Part shown: positions 8,984 to 18,417 of the stretch, piece after piece
Position numbering within the stretch: position 1 is the first letter of the stretch
Layout of the letters: each line of letters opens with the position of its first letter
Assembly: GCF_001431665.1 (NCBI RefSeq)
Contig: NZ_LLXV01000070.1
Span: 1-38,656 of the forward strand
DNA from: Stenotrophomonas beteli
GTDB taxonomy: Bacteria; Pseudomonadota; Gammaproteobacteria; Xanthomonadales; Xanthomonadaceae
DNA: 38,656 nucleotides
Direction: 5' to 3'
The notes under the pieces: generated by a model
Told to the model about the DNA's origin: nothing
Databases searched by the model: none
The model's input: the letters and a program-made list of their open reading frames with translations, nothing else
Position numbers and translations under genes: made by a program

Positions 8984-11632
8984 ATGAACGCATCCGCCAA
9001 ATTCACGACTTCCCAGATCCGCAGCGACTTCCTTGAATTCTTCAAGGGTAAAGGCCACACCATCGTGCCGTCGGCGCCGCTGGTGCCGGGCAATGATCCG
9101 ACCCTGCTGTTCACCAACTCCGGCATGGTGCAGTTCAAGGACGTGTTCCTTGGCGCGGAGAAGCGCAGCTACGTGCGTGCGGCCGACGTCCAGCGCTGCC
9201 TGCGCGCAGGCGGCAAGCACAACGACCTCGACCAGGTCGGTTACACCGCACGCCACCACACCTTCTTCGAAATGCTGGGCAACTGGTCCTTCGGCGACTA
9301 CTTCAAGAAGGACGCGATCGCCTGGGCCTGGGAGCTGCTGACCCAGGTCTGGAAGCTGCCGGCCGAGCGCCTGCTGGTGACCGTGTACCAGACCGACGAC
9401 GAAGCCTACGCGCTGTGGCGCGACATGGTCGGCATTCCGGAAGCGCGCATCGTGCGCATCGGCGACAACAAGGGTGCGCCGTTCGCTTCGGACAACTTCT
9501 GGCAGATGGCCGACACCGGCCCGTGCGGCCCGTGCACCGAGATCTTCTACGACCACGGCGACCACATCGCCGGTGGCCCGCCGGGGTCCCCGGATGAAGA
9601 CGGTGATCGCTTCATCGAAATCTGGAACCTGGTGTTCATGCAGTTCGACCGCCAGCCCGACGGCACCCTGGTGCCGCTGCCCGCGCCGTGCGTGGATACC
9701 GGCATGGGCCTGGAGCGCCTGGCGGCGATCCTGCAGCACGTGCACACCAACTATGAGATCGACCTGTTCCAGGCGCTGATCCGCAAGGCCTCCGAGCTGA
9801 CCGGCACCGCCGACCTTGAGAACAAGTCGCTGCGGGTGATTGCCGACCACATCCGAGCCTGTTCGTTCCTGATCGTCGACGGCGTGCTGCCGTCCAACGA
9901 AGGCCGCGGCTACGTGCTGCGCCGTATCATCCGCCGCGCCCTGCGCCACGGCTGGATGCTGGGCGTGCGCCAGCCGTTCTTCAGCAAGCTGGTGCCGACC
10001 CTGGTCGAGCAGATGGGTGAGGCCTACCCGGAACTGCCGGCGGCGGTGGATACCGTCACGCGTGCGCTGCAGGCCGAGGAAGAGCGTTTCGCCGAAACTC
10101 TCGATGCCGGCATGAAGATCTTCGAGGACGTCGCCGGCAAGGCCAGCAACGGCGTGATCCCGGGTGTTGACGCCTTCCGCCTGTACGACACCTATGGCTT
10201 CCCGCTCGACCTGACCCAGGATATCGCCCGCGAGCGCGACCTGACCGTCGACATCGCCGGCTTCGATGCCGCGATGGAGCAGCAACGCGAGACCGCGCGT
10301 GCGGCCGGCAAGTTCGGTGGCGGCGTGACCCTGCCGGCCGAGCTGGTGGCCACCCTCAGCCCGACCGTGTTCCTCGGCTATGACCGCCTGCAGGCCGATG
10401 GCCTGACCGTGCTGGCCCTGCTCAAGGATGGCCGTCCGGTGCAGTCGGCCGATGCCGGTGACGCGGTGATCGTGATTACCGACAAGACCCCGTTCTACGC
10501 GGAGTCGGGCGGCCAGGTCGGCGATACCGGCGTGCTGGCCGGCAACGGCGTTCGCCTGGCGGTGGACGACACCCAGAAGTTCGCTGGCCAGTTCCATGGC
10601 CATGTCGGCACTCTGTCCGAAGGCGGCCTGAAGGTCGGCGACGTGCTGGCTGGCCAGGTCGATGGCGAGCGCCGCGGCGCCACCATCCTCAACCACTCGG
10701 CCACCCACCTGCTGCACGCCGCCCTGCGCGAAGTGCTGGGCACCCATGTGCAGCAGAAGGGCTCGCTGGTCGCGCCGGACCGCCTGCGTTTCGACTTCTC
10801 GCACTTCCAGCCGATCAGTGCGGAAGAGCTGGCGGTGATCGAGCGCAAGGTCAACCAGCAGGTGCGCGCCAACAACGCCGCCGAAGTCCACAACATGGGC
10901 ATGCAGGAAGCGCTGGACTTCGGCGCCATGGCCCTGTTCGGCGAGAAGTACGGCGAGCACGTGCGCGTGCTGAAGATGGGCGACTACTCGACCGAGCTGT
11001 GCGGCGGCACCCACGTCAACCGTACCGGCGACATCGGCCTGTTCAAGATCACCTCCGAGGGCGGTGTGTCCGCCGGCGTGCGCCGCATCGAGGCGGTCAC
11101 CGGCCAGGGCGCCCTGGATTATGTGGATGCCGAAGAGGCCCGCCTGGCCGAGGCCGCTGAACTGCTCGGCGGCAGCGCTGCCGACGTGGTCGAGAAGATC
11201 CGTGCCCTCGGCCAGCGCCAGAAGCAGCTGGAGCGCGAGCTGGATGCCGTGAAGGCCAAGGTTGCCGCCGGCGCTACCGCCGACCTGTCCGGCCAGGCCG
11301 TCGAGGTCGCCGGTGTGAAGGTGCTGGCGGCCCGCCTGGAGGGCTTCGACGCCAAGGCCCTGCGCGACGCCGTCGACCGCCTCAAGCAGCAGCTGGGCAA
11401 CGCGGTGATCGTGCTGGCCGGTGCCCAGGACGGCAAGGCCGCCCTGGTCGCAGGTGTGAACGGGAGTGCAATGGGCAAGGTCAAGGCCGGGGAACTGTTG
11501 TCCCATATCGCCGGTCAGATCGGGGGCAAGGGCGGCGGACGCCCGGACCTCGCCCAGGGTGGTGGCGAGGACGGGCCCGCCCTTGCCACTGCGCTGGCTG
11601 CGGTCGTCGAATGGGTCAGCCCCCGCCTGTGA
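8984..11632 (+). CDS. alaS: alanine--tRNA ligase
   Basis: Charges tRNA-Ala and edits mischarged Ser or Gly. The 882-residue protein has the class II catalytic core at the N-terminus ([37 protein letters not shown], then the [16 protein letters not shown] segment and GDNFW-type residues), the editing domain with its zinc motif HSATH (571-575) and CGGTHV (C673 to H677), and a C-terminal coiled-coil plus glycine-rich C-Ala domain ending [15 protein letters not shown]. The ATG at 8984 begins the family sequence; no strong ribosome-binding site is present. Length is normal (E. coli 876). Confidence 0.98.
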   Translation: MNASAKFTTSQIRSDFLEFFKGKGHTIVPSAPLVPGNDPTLLFTNSGMVQFKDVFLGAEKRSYVRAADVQRCLRAGGKHNDLDQVGYTARHHTFFEMLGNWSFGDYFKKDAIAWAWELLTQVWKLPAERLLVTVYQTDDEAYALWRDMVGIPEARIVRIGDNKGAPFASDNFWQMADTGPCGPCTEIFYDHGDHIAGGPPGSPDEDGDRFIEIWNLVFMQFDRQPDGTLVPLPAPCVDTGMGLERLAAILQHVHTNYEIDLFQALIRKASELTGTADLENKSLRVIADHIRACSFLIVDGVLPSNEGRGYVLRRIIRRALRHGWMLGVRQPFFSKLVPTLVEQMGEAYPELPAAVDTVTRALQAEEERFAETLDAGMKIFEDVAGKASNGVIPGVDAFRLYDTYGFPLDLTQDIARERDLTVDIAGFDAAMEQQRETARAAGKFGGGVTLPAELVATLSPTVFLGYDRLQADGLTVLALLKDGRPVQSADAGDAVIVITDKTPFYAESGGQVGDTGVLAGNGVRLAVDDTQKFAGQFHGHVGTLSEGGLKVGDVLAGQVDGERRGATILNHSATHLLHAALREVLGTHVQQKGSLVAPDRLRFDFSHFQPISAEELAVIERKVNQQVRANNAAEVHNMGMQEALDFGAMALFGEKYGEHVRVLKMGDYSTELCGGTHVNRTGDIGLFKITSEGGVSAGVRRIEAVTGQGALDYVDAEEARLAEAAELLGGSAADVVEKIRALGQRQKQLERELDAVKAKVAAGATADLSGQAVEVAGVKVLAARLEGFDAKALRDAVDRLKQQLGNAVIVLAGAQDGKAALVAGVNGSAMGKVKAGELLSHIAGQIGGKGGGRPDLAQGGGEDGPALATALAAVVEWVSPRL

Positions 11633-11640
11633 TGAACCCC

Positions 11641-11671
11641 GCCGTCCCCCTCCTTGTAGGAGCGGGACGGC
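11641..11671 (+). terminator. long hairpin after alaS
   Basis: GCCGTCCC, a C-C mismatch, CTCCT, loop TGT, AGGAG, then GGGACGGC: a 13-bp stem starting nine bases after the alaS stop. There is no clear T-run. It probably marks the 3' end of the alaS message and insulates csrA. Confidence 0.55.
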
Positions 11672-11717
11672 TGACGGTACCATTGCGAATCTTTTCCCTT
11701 TGTCGTGGTAGCGCTTC

Positions 11718-11748
11718 TTGACGGAGCGTCAAGCCGGTGGGGGATACC
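11718..11748 (+). promoter_or_regulatory. possible sigma-70 promoter for csrA
   Basis: TTGACG at 11718-11723 and GATACC at 11743-11748 are separated by 19 bases, which is longer than optimal. A promoter in this gap would fit csrA being expressed apart from alaS, but the -10 element is weak. Confidence 0.3.
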
Positions 11749-11779
11749 CTTCCACACGGTTCCATGGAGACTTACAAAA

Positions 11780-11983
11780 ATGTTGATCCTGACTCGCCGC
11801 GTCGGCGAAACCCTGATGATCGGTGACTCGGTGAGCGTCACCGTGCTTGGCGTCAAGGGTAACCAGGTGCGTATCGGCATCACCGCGCCGAAGGACGTCG
11901 CTGTGCATCGCGAAGAGATCTATCAGCGCATCCAGCGCGGTGACGAAGCCGGTGGCACCGGTAGCGAAAATTCTGCCGAATAA
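11780..11983 (+). CDS. csrA: carbon storage regulator CsrA (RsmA)
   Basis: Homodimeric RNA-binding protein that blocks or alters translation at GGA motifs. The 67-residue sequence [16 protein letters not shown] ... [31 protein letters not shown] has the conserved L4 and the R44 of the VHREE segment, both needed for RNA binding, followed by a short acidic tail. The ATG at 11780 has GGAG at 11766-11769, ten bases upstream. It sits between alaS and tRNA-Ser as in E. coli. Confidence 0.97.
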
Positions 11984-12061
11984 CGCTTTACCTTCGCACT
12001 CGATTAACGTTATGATTCACGCCCCGCTGAGGTGCAACGCACCAGACGCGGAGAAACCCCC

Positions 12062-12154
12062 GGAGTGATGCCCGAGTGGCCGAAGGGGCTCCCCTGCTAA
12101 GGGAGTATAGGGTCAAAAGCTCTATCGAGGGTTCGAATCCCTCTCACTCCGCCA
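12062..12154 (+). tRNA. tRNA-Ser (anticodon GCU)
   Basis: The acceptor stem GGAGTGA / TCACTCC, discriminator G and encoded CCA (12152-12154) are present. The anticodon stem CTCCC / GGGAG encloses loop CTGCTAA with anticodon GCT at 12096-12098. A long variable arm (TATAGGGTCAAAAGCTCTATC) and a T-arm GAGGG-TTCGAAT-CCCTC mark it as a class II tRNA-Ser reading AGC and AGU. It follows csrA, as serV does in E. coli. Confidence 0.97.
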
Positions 12155-12166
12155 GATACAAAGAAG

Positions 12167-12201
12167 CGCCTGCAGATCCTGGATCTGCAGGCGTTTTTCT
12201 T
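12167..12201 (+). terminator. intrinsic terminator of tRNA-Ser
   Basis: A perfect 11-bp stem, CGCCTGCAGAT with ATCTGCAGGCG, loop CCTGG, followed by TTTTTCTTT. It lies 13 bases after the tRNA CCA end and is the clearest Rho-independent terminator in the window. Confidence 0.93.
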
Positions 12202-12366
12202 TACCCGGCACTCGCAGCGTGGAGCTGACTATCCTGGCTGATCGGTGCGGGCAGGCATGGGCATGGGCGTGGTCGCTGGTGCCGGAGCGGGTGCACCCGG
12301 CAGCTGTGGCGGTTCAATGTAGCGAGGTGGGATTTGCCCGCAGGCGCGTACCGATGCGTTCGATCG

Positions 12367-14697
12367 TCAGAGCTTCACCGTCACTCCCACCTGGAACCCG
12401 CGCCCCGGCAGCGGTGCGATGTACTTCAACGGCGAGTTGTGCGGCCGTGCTTCTTCATTGAGCAGGTTGCTGCCATTGACGAACACTTCCATGCCGGCGA
12501 TGTAGCTGTTGCGCACCGGCAGTTCGCGGCTGACCTGCAGGTCGACCAGGTTGAACGCGTCGAGCGGAATTTCCTCGCTGACGTTGCGACCGAGGTACTT
12601 CTGCGTGTCGTAGTAGGTGCTGGACAGCTGCGCCTTCCAGCCTTCGCGCTGCCACTGCAGGTTGGCACCGTAGCGGTTGGTCGGCATGTTGGGCAGGTAC
12701 TCGCCGTCATTGTGGGCACGCAACGAATCGGGGTGATCGGCCTTGTTCTTCACCAGGTCGGCGAAGGCGGACACGCTCAACGTACCGTAGCGGCCCAGGT
12801 CCAATGCCTGCGAGGCATCGATCTCGAAACCCTTCACCGTGGTGTCGGTCTGCTTCCAGTACTTCAGCGGCAGGCGGTTGGCGGTCTGCACGCCCGAGTA
12901 ACCCAGGTACAGATAGTTCTCGTACTTCATGCGGTACGCGGTGGCCGACAGTTCGAAACCACCGAGGTGGAACAGGCCGGTCAGTTCCAGGTTCTTCGCG
13001 CGTTCCGGCTCGAGGTTCTGGTTGCCTTCTTCCTGGGTCATCACCGAGTAGTGCGCATTGCTCGCATACAACTCGTTGATCTCCGGTGCGCGCTGCGAGG
13101 ATGCGTAGCGCACCTTGGCGGCGAACAACGGACCCAGCTCGACATACGAGCCCAGGCTGTAGCTGTTGAGCCGGTAGTCGCGGTCCTGCAGTTTCGTGTT
13201 GGCGGCATTGCGCGCGGTCTTGAAGCGGCTGGGCTGCAGCTCATGGTCAACGCGCTCGTGGCGCACACCGGCATCGAAGGTGGCCCAGCCGACGTCCAGC
13301 GTCTCTTTCAGGAACACCGCGTTGCCGCGGGTATCAACGTCCGGCAGGTAGCGCAGCGAGCCGCTGCCGGAGACATCACGCGACTGGTGGCTGAAACCGA
13401 GCAGGCCGCTGAGCGGACCGACGCGCTGATGGCTGAGCAGCAGCTCGGCCTGGGTGCTCTCGAAGTCGTAGTCATTGGCCCGGGTGCTGCCCAGGCGCTC
13501 GCCCGATGTGTTGTCCAGCTTCGAAACCCGCAGTTCGGCGCGCTCGAACCACGGCAGCGGATCGCGCAACAGGGCTTCCAGTGCGTAGCGTTCCTGCTTG
13601 ATCACCACGCCCACGGGCAATGCGTTGGCGTAGTTGGAACCGAACGACAGGTTCTGCATCGAGAACCCCGGCACGCCGTATTCGCTGTCCTTGGCATCGA
13701 TGCTGACGCCGACGTAGCCGCGGTCGAAGAACAGGGTCGACCCGAACGCCACCTGCGAATTGCGCGCGTAGCTGTTTCCCAACCGGTGATGGTAATCGGG
13801 CGTTACATCGTTGTTGATCTGCTTCTGTACGTATGACGGCGTGCCGGCGACATAGGCAGGATTGACCGGGTTGATGTAGGTGCGGCGCTGCCAGACCGAG
13901 GTCGGGTTGTTGGTGTAGAAGGAGAAGTCACCATCGGCCCAGTCCGGGTTCTCGGTCATGAACTGGTCGATGTAGGGCTGCGAGGCCTTGTTGTAGATCT
14001 GCTGGACGCGCGCTTCCTTCTGGCAGCTGTCGGCCAGCGCCGAGTTGACGCCGCCGGTCGGCGGGAACAGGCGGGTGTTGCAGACGGCGGCCTTGCTGTT
14101 GCCGGGGATGTCGTAGTGCGAGATGCGCTGGCGCGAAACCTGCAGGTTGGTCGAGAGGTTGCGCTGGTTGTTGAAGTTCATGCGGAAGCCCTGCGCATCG
14201 GCCGCGTTGAAGCCTTTGCGCAGGACCAGCTCCATCGACTGGTCCTTGTCTTCCATCGTGCGCGAGATCAGGCCGGAGTCGATTTCGACGCTGCCGCCGA
14301 TCGCGTTGCCGCCATGGCGCACCGTATCGGAGGACTTGTTGACGGTGACACTGCTTACGAACAGCGGATCGAACGGAATGTTGATGTCGCCGCTGATCGC
14401 GTTCATGCCGAGGATGGACTGGCCGTCCTGCAGGATCTGCACGCGGTTGCCGCTGAGGCTGCGGATGACCGGGGCGCCCGCGTTCGGCCCGAAAGCACTG
14501 TTCTGCACGCCGGAGACGTGTTCGAGCAGGCCGCCGAGGGTGCGGTTCTGTGCCTGCGGATTGTCGACGGTGACCCGGTTGTCGATGCGCGAGGGCTGGG
14601 AGGCCTGGACCTGGAGGGTAGGAAGGGTGGGCTCGTCCGCGGCCTGGGCGGTGTGGACGGCGAACAGGATGGCAGCAGCAAGCAGGTGGCGACGCAT
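12367..14697 (-). CDS. TonB-dependent outer-membrane receptor, probably zinc-related
   Basis: A 776-residue receptor. The signal peptide is MRRHLLAAAILFAVHTAQA, followed by the plug domain (TLGGLLEHVSGVQN, PVIRSLSGNRVQILQDG, VTVNKSSDTVRHGGNAIGGSVEI) and a 22-strand-type barrel (for example LEPERAKNLELTGLFHLGGFELSATAYRMKYENYL and a C-terminal NLLNEEARPHNSPLKY). It should import a bulky ligand or metal complex with TonB energy. The ATG at 14697 is chosen for the signal peptide. Just upstream is a Zur-like operator (14721-14738), so a ZnuD-like role in zinc uptake is the best guess; no zinc-specific cluster was seen in the protein. It is transcribed alone; the next gene is divergent. Confidence 0.9.
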   Translation of the reverse strand: MRRHLLAAAILFAVHTAQAADEPTLPTLQVQASQPSRIDNRVTVDNPQAQNRTLGGLLEHVSGVQNSAFGPNAGAPVIRSLSGNRVQILQDGQSILGMNAISGDINIPFDPLFVSSVTVNKSSDTVRHGGNAIGGSVEIDSGLISRTMEDKDQSMELVLRKGFNAADAQGFRMNFNNQRNLSTNLQVSRQRISHYDIPGNSKAAVCNTRLFPPTGGVNSALADSCQKEARVQQIYNKASQPYIDQFMTENPDWADGDFSFYTNNPTSVWQRRTYINPVNPAYVAGTPSYVQKQINNDVTPDYHHRLGNSYARNSQVAFGSTLFFDRGYVGVSIDAKDSEYGVPGFSMQNLSFGSNYANALPVGVVIKQERYALEALLRDPLPWFERAELRVSKLDNTSGERLGSTRANDYDFESTQAELLLSHQRVGPLSGLLGFSHQSRDVSGSGSLRYLPDVDTRGNAVFLKETLDVGWATFDAGVRHERVDHELQPSRFKTARNAANTKLQDRDYRLNSYSLGSYVELGPLFAAKVRYASSQRAPEINELYASNAHYSVMTQEEGNQNLEPERAKNLELTGLFHLGGFELSATAYRMKYENYLYLGYSGVQTANRLPLKYWKQTDTTVKGFEIDASQALDLGRYGTLSVSAFADLVKNKADHPDSLRAHNDGEYLPNMPTNRYGANLQWQREGWKAQLSSTYYDTQKYLGRNVSEEIPLDAFNLVDLQVSRELPVRNSYIAGMEVFVNGSNLLNEEARPHNSPLKYIAPLPGRGFQVGVTVKL

Positions 14698-14720
14698 GTC
14701 AGGACTCGTAAAGGCGAAGT

Positions 14721-14738
14721 GAAATGTTATAACGTCAC
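14721..14738 (-). promoter_or_regulatory. candidate Zur operator
   Basis: GAAATGTTATAACGTCAC (plus-strand reading) closely resembles the gammaproteobacterial Zur box seen before znu genes (GAAATGTTATA..ATCAC type). It is 24 bases from the start of the downstream minus-strand receptor gene and would overlap its promoter. Zur control is inferred from similarity only. Confidence 0.6.
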
Positions 14739-14919
14739 TCTTTGTGTCAGCAAGGACGGATGAGGCCTTGCCGCCAGACCGAAATCGCGGGAGGCGCGAA
14801 TGAGGTTGCCGCGTGTTCAGCGCCCCGCCTTGTGCCGGGCGCCGATGCTGTGCACGATCCGAGGCGCTGCGCCCCACAACGCCTCACGCAGAGTCTTCTT
14901 CACTGGAACGGAGCAACGT

Positions 14920-15402
14920 ATGAAGCTGTTGTCCGCTGTGTTGTTGTCTGCGCTTTCACTCCCCGCCGTTCCGGCGCTGGCAGTGGAGGCCTCGCCTTCC
15001 CCACTACTGGGGCGCTGGTCGCTGGATATCGCCACGTCTGCGCTACCCGAAGCGCAGCGCCCGAAGCACGTGGTGCTTGAGTTCAAGGACGCCGGTGGTG
15101 GCCGCTGGAGCTCACACGTGGATATCGTCCTGCACGACGGCAAGACCATGAAGTCCGACGGCACGTTGGCGCTGGATGGCACGCCGGGTCCCTTGTCCGG
15201 TACCTACGGCGCGGACAAGGCCAACCTGAAACTGCCGGCGCCGAACACGCTGGTGATGCAGCTGGTGGACCATGGAACGCCGGCCTCCACCCGCATCTAC
15301 ACCGTGGCGGATGACCAGGCGACGATGACCGAGACCAAGGCGTTCTACGGTCATGACGGTACGCCGATCCTGCAGACCAACCTGTTCAAGCGCATGCCGT
15401 AG
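14920..15402 (+). CDS. small exported protein of unknown function
   Basis: A 160-residue product with a clear Sec signal peptide (KLLSAVLLSALSLPAVPALA), so probably periplasmic. The mature part starts LLGRWSLDIATSALP, resembling a beta-rich ligand-binding fold of the type 'GxWxLDxxxS', with KHVVLEFKDAGGGRWSSHVDIVLHDGK and later SGTYGADKANLKLPAPNTLVMQL. I do not recognise an assigned function. GGAG at 14910-14913 lies six bases before the ATG, which decides the start. It stands alone between a divergent receptor and convergent aceE. Confidence 0.75.
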   Translation: MKLLSAVLLSALSLPAVPALAVEASPSPLLGRWSLDIATSALPEAQRPKHVVLEFKDAGGGRWSSHVDIVLHDGKTMKSDGTLALDGTPGPLSGTYGADKANLKLPAPNTLVMQLVDHGTPASTRIYTVADDQATMTETKAFYGHDGTPILQTNLFKRMP

Positions 15403-15408
15403 CGATGC

Positions 15409-15447
15409 TGCATTCACCGCGCCCGCAGGACAGGCGTGGTGAATGCA
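15409..15447. terminator. two-way hairpin between the small exported protein and aceE
   Basis: A 15-bp stem with one G-U pair: TGCATTCACCGCGCC (15409-15423) with GGCGTGGTGAATGCA (15433-15447) and a nine-base loop. It lies between two convergent stops and has no long T-run on either side. Confidence 0.6.
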
Positions 15448-15453
15448 ACGGCC

Positions 15454-18129
15454 TTACACGGCGGCGGCCGGATCGGGTTTGCCAGCATCGATGCCGTAGC
15501 GGTCGATTGCTTCCTGCACGCGCGCGCGCTCGATGCGGCCTTCGTCGGCCAGTGCCTTCAGCGCCGCCAGCACGATGAAATGCCGGTCCACTTCGAAGAA
15601 GGTGCGCAGCGATTCACGCGTATCGGAGCGACCGAAGCCATCGGTGCCCAACGCGGTGAAGCGTCGGTCGTTGATGAAGGGACGGATCTGGTCGCCGACG
15701 ATCTTCATGTAGTCGGTGGCCACCACCACCGGGCCTTCACGACCCTGCAGGCACTGCTGCACGTAGGGCAAGCGCGGTTCTTCGGCCGGATGCAGCAGGT
15801 TCCAGCGTTCAGCGGCCAGGCCATCGCGGCGCAGTTCGGTCAGGCTGGTCGCGCTCCACACCTCGCTGGAAATGCCGAAATCCTGCCGCAGCAGCTCGGC
15901 CGCCGCTTCCACTTCGCGCAGGATCGCGCCGCTGCCCATCAGCTGCACGCGTGGCTGCGAGGCGGTCCCTGGCGCGGCGGCGTGCAGCAGGTACAGGCCC
16001 TTCAGGATGCCGGCTTCGGTGCCTTCGGGCAGTGCCGGCTGCGGGTAGTTCTCGTTGAGTACGGTGATGTAGTAGTAGATATCTTCCTGCTCGACATACA
16101 TGCGGCGCAGGCCGTCGTGGATGATCACCGCCAGCTCGTAGTTGTAGGTCGGGTCGTAGGACACGCAGCTCGGAATCACCGACGACAGCACGTGGCTGTG
16201 GCCGTCATCGTGCTGCAGGCCTTCGCCCATCAGCGTGGTGCGGCCCGACGTGGCACCGAGCAGGAAGCCGCGGGTACGCGCGTCGGCAGCGGCCCACGCC
16301 AGATCGCCGACGCGCTGCAGGCCGAACATCGAATAGAAGATGTAGAACGGAATCGTGGCCAGGCCGTGGTTGCTGTAGGCGGTACCTGCGGCGATCCACG
16401 AGCAGATCGCTCCGGATTCGTTGATGCCTTCCTGCAGGATCTGGCCGTCCTTGGCTTCCTTGTAATAGCTCAGCTGGCCGGCATCCTGCGGGGTGTACAG
16501 CTGGCCGAGGTACGAATGGATGCCGATCTGGCGGAACAGGCCTTCCATGCCGAAGGTGCGTGATTCATCGGGCACGATCGGAATCACCCGCCTGCCCAGT
16601 TCCGGGTCCTTGAGCAGGCTGGTGAGGATGCGCACGAAGCCCATGGTGGTGGACTGGCCACGATCACCGCTGCCCTGCAGCTGGGTGTTGAAGATCGACA
16701 GCGGTGGCAGCGGCAGCGGATCGACCTTGGCCAGGCGCGCCGGCAGCTGCCCGCCCTGGACGTGGCGTCGCTCGGCGAAATAGATGGCTTCGGCGCTGCC
16801 CGGCTCGGGACGCAGGTACGGCATGTCCTCCAGCTGGTCGTCGCTGACCGGCAGGTTGAAGCGGTTGCGGAAGGCGCGTACCGCGTCGGCACTCATCTTC
16901 TTCAGCTGGTGATTGATGTTCTGGCCTTCGCCGGCCTCGCCCATGCCGAAACCCTTGACTGTCTTGGCCAGGATCACCGTCGGCCGGCCGCGGGTGTTCA
17001 CCGCCTGCTGGTAGGCGGCGAAGACCTTCTGCGGATCATGGCCACCCCGCGCCAGCGCCCAGATGTCGTCGTCGCTCATGTGCGCAACCCGCTCCAGCAG
17101 CTCGGGGTAGTGGCCGAAGAAATGCTCGCGCACGTAGGCGCCGTTCTGCGACTTGAAGGTCTGGTAGTCGCCGTCCACGCATTCCATCATGCGTCGGCGC
17201 AGCAGGCCGTTGTGATCGCGGGCCAGCAGGTCGTCCCAGCCGCTGCCCCAGATCACTTTGATCACGTTCCAGCCGGCCGCGCGGAACGTACCTTCCAGTT
17301 CCTGGATCACCTTGGCGTTGCCGCGCACCGGACCATCCAGGCGCTGCAGGTTGCAGTTGACCACGAACACGAGGTTGTCCAGGCGCTCGCGGCCGGCCAG
17401 CGAAATTGCCGCCAGCGATTCGGGCTGGTCCATTTCGCCATCGCCAAGGAAGGCCCACACCTTGCGACCCTGGTGCTCTTTCAGGCCGCGGTACTCCAGG
17501 TAGCGCATGTAGCGCGCCTGATAGGCGGCGGTCAGCGGGCCAAGGCCCATCGACACGGTGGGGAACTGCCAGAACCCGGGCATCAGGCGTGGGTGCGGGT
17601 ATGAGGACAGCCCGTCGCGACCGGCTTCGCGGCGGAAGTTGTCCATCCGCGCCGGATCGATGCGGCCTTCCACGTAGGCGCGGCCATAGATGCCGGGCGC
17701 GGAATGGCCCTGGATGTAGATCATGTCGCCGTCGAAGGTGTCGGTGCGGCCACGGAAGAAATGATCGAAGCCGACGTCGTACAGCACCGCCGCCGACTGG
17801 TAGGTGGCGATGTGGCCGCCGACGTTGGAATGCTTGCCGGCACGCAGCACCATCACCATCGCGTTCCAGCGGATCATCGCGTTCAGGCGGCGCTCGATGG
17901 CCAGGTCGCCCGGGTAAGCCGGCTGGCGCTCCGGCGGGATGGTGTTGACGTAGGCCGTCCATGCACGGGCATGCAGGTCGCCGTGCTGCTGCGCATCCAG
18001 CTCGCTGAGCTGGTCGATCAGGTAGTGCGCGCGCGGCCGGCCGCCGGCCTGCATCACCGCCTCCAGCGATTCACGCCACTCCCGTGTTTCCAGCGGGTCG
18101 GTATCGAAGGGGATCGGGGTTGGGTTCAT
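15454..18129 (-). CDS. aceE: pyruvate dehydrogenase E1 component, homodimeric type
   Basis: Thiamine-diphosphate enzyme that decarboxylates pyruvate and acetylates the lipoyl domain of E2. The 891-residue size is that of the single-chain alpha2 E1. Signatures include YVNTIPPERQPAYPGD, GGHIATYQSAA, the ThDP motif GDGEMD (229-234) ending at NCN (258-260), and the central KTVKGFGMG. The ATG at 18129 has GGAG six bases upstream. No E2 (aceF) or E3 (lpd) gene is adjacent, so the complex must be completed from another locus. Its upstream gap (18130-18417) is shared with the divergent sigma factor gene. Confidence 0.96.
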   Translation of the reverse strand: MNPTPIPFDTDPLETREWRESLEAVMQAGGRPRAHYLIDQLSELDAQQHGDLHARAWTAYVNTIPPERQPAYPGDLAIERRLNAMIRWNAMVMVLRAGKHSNVGGHIATYQSAAVLYDVGFDHFFRGRTDTFDGDMIYIQGHSAPGIYGRAYVEGRIDPARMDNFRREAGRDGLSSYPHPRLMPGFWQFPTVSMGLGPLTAAYQARYMRYLEYRGLKEHQGRKVWAFLGDGEMDQPESLAAISLAGRERLDNLVFVVNCNLQRLDGPVRGNAKVIQELEGTFRAAGWNVIKVIWGSGWDDLLARDHNGLLRRRMMECVDGDYQTFKSQNGAYVREHFFGHYPELLERVAHMSDDDIWALARGGHDPQKVFAAYQQAVNTRGRPTVILAKTVKGFGMGEAGEGQNINHQLKKMSADAVRAFRNRFNLPVSDDQLEDMPYLRPEPGSAEAIYFAERRHVQGGQLPARLAKVDPLPLPPLSIFNTQLQGSGDRGQSTTMGFVRILTSLLKDPELGRRVIPIVPDESRTFGMEGLFRQIGIHSYLGQLYTPQDAGQLSYYKEAKDGQILQEGINESGAICSWIAAGTAYSNHGLATIPFYIFYSMFGLQRVGDLAWAAADARTRGFLLGATSGRTTLMGEGLQHDDGHSHVLSSVIPSCVSYDPTYNYELAVIIHDGLRRMYVEQEDIYYYITVLNENYPQPALPEGTEAGILKGLYLLHAAAPGTASQPRVQLMGSGAILREVEAAAELLRQDFGISSEVWSATSLTELRRDGLAAERWNLLHPAEEPRLPYVQQCLQGREGPVVVATDYMKIVGDQIRPFINDRRFTALGTDGFGRSDTRESLRTFFEVDRHFIVLAALKALADEGRIERARVQEAIDRYGIDAGKPDPAAAV

Positions 18130-18349
18130 GACTGTCTCCAGAGGGCGCCGGCTCTGCCTGGGCGACAACACCGGCAGGGCGCACAGCACTGGAGCGGGGG
18201 TCGCAACGGCGGGGCCGTGACGCGAAGGGCGACCGTGGCGGCCACCGGGAAGACAAGCGTAGGCCCGGCCCCGTGGCTTCGATAGGCGGGTCCGGCTTGG
18301 GTCTCTGGCAAGCAAGGGTTGGCGTAGCGCGCCCCATCATGGGTGACTG

Positions 18350-18367
18350 CTGCAACGCCACTGTCAT
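18350..18367 (+). promoter_or_regulatory. candidate Pho box before the ECF sigma gene
   Basis: CTGCAAC-GCCA-CTGTCAT: two 7-base units 11 bases apart, the second a perfect CTGTCAT and the first matching 4 of 7. It ends 50 bases before the GTG start used for the sigma factor, nearly the same distance as the candidate box before the receptor-phospholipase operon. No good -10 follows. Taken alone this is weak. Confidence 0.35.
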
Positions 18368-18417
18368 CGATGGCCGTCACCCTGCGGGGCTTTCCAGCCT
18401 CGGGGTGTTGGCCGGCC

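Noticed and set aside
8495..11683. A 1062-codon open frame on the minus strand opposite alaS
   Set aside because: It is the antisense shadow of alaS in GC-rich DNA; composition is His/Gln/Gly-rich with no family signature, whereas alaS is complete on the other strand.
12202..12366. Gap between the tRNA terminator and the zinc-linked receptor
   Set aside because: No gene, hairpin or clear motif was found beyond the receptor's 3' end.
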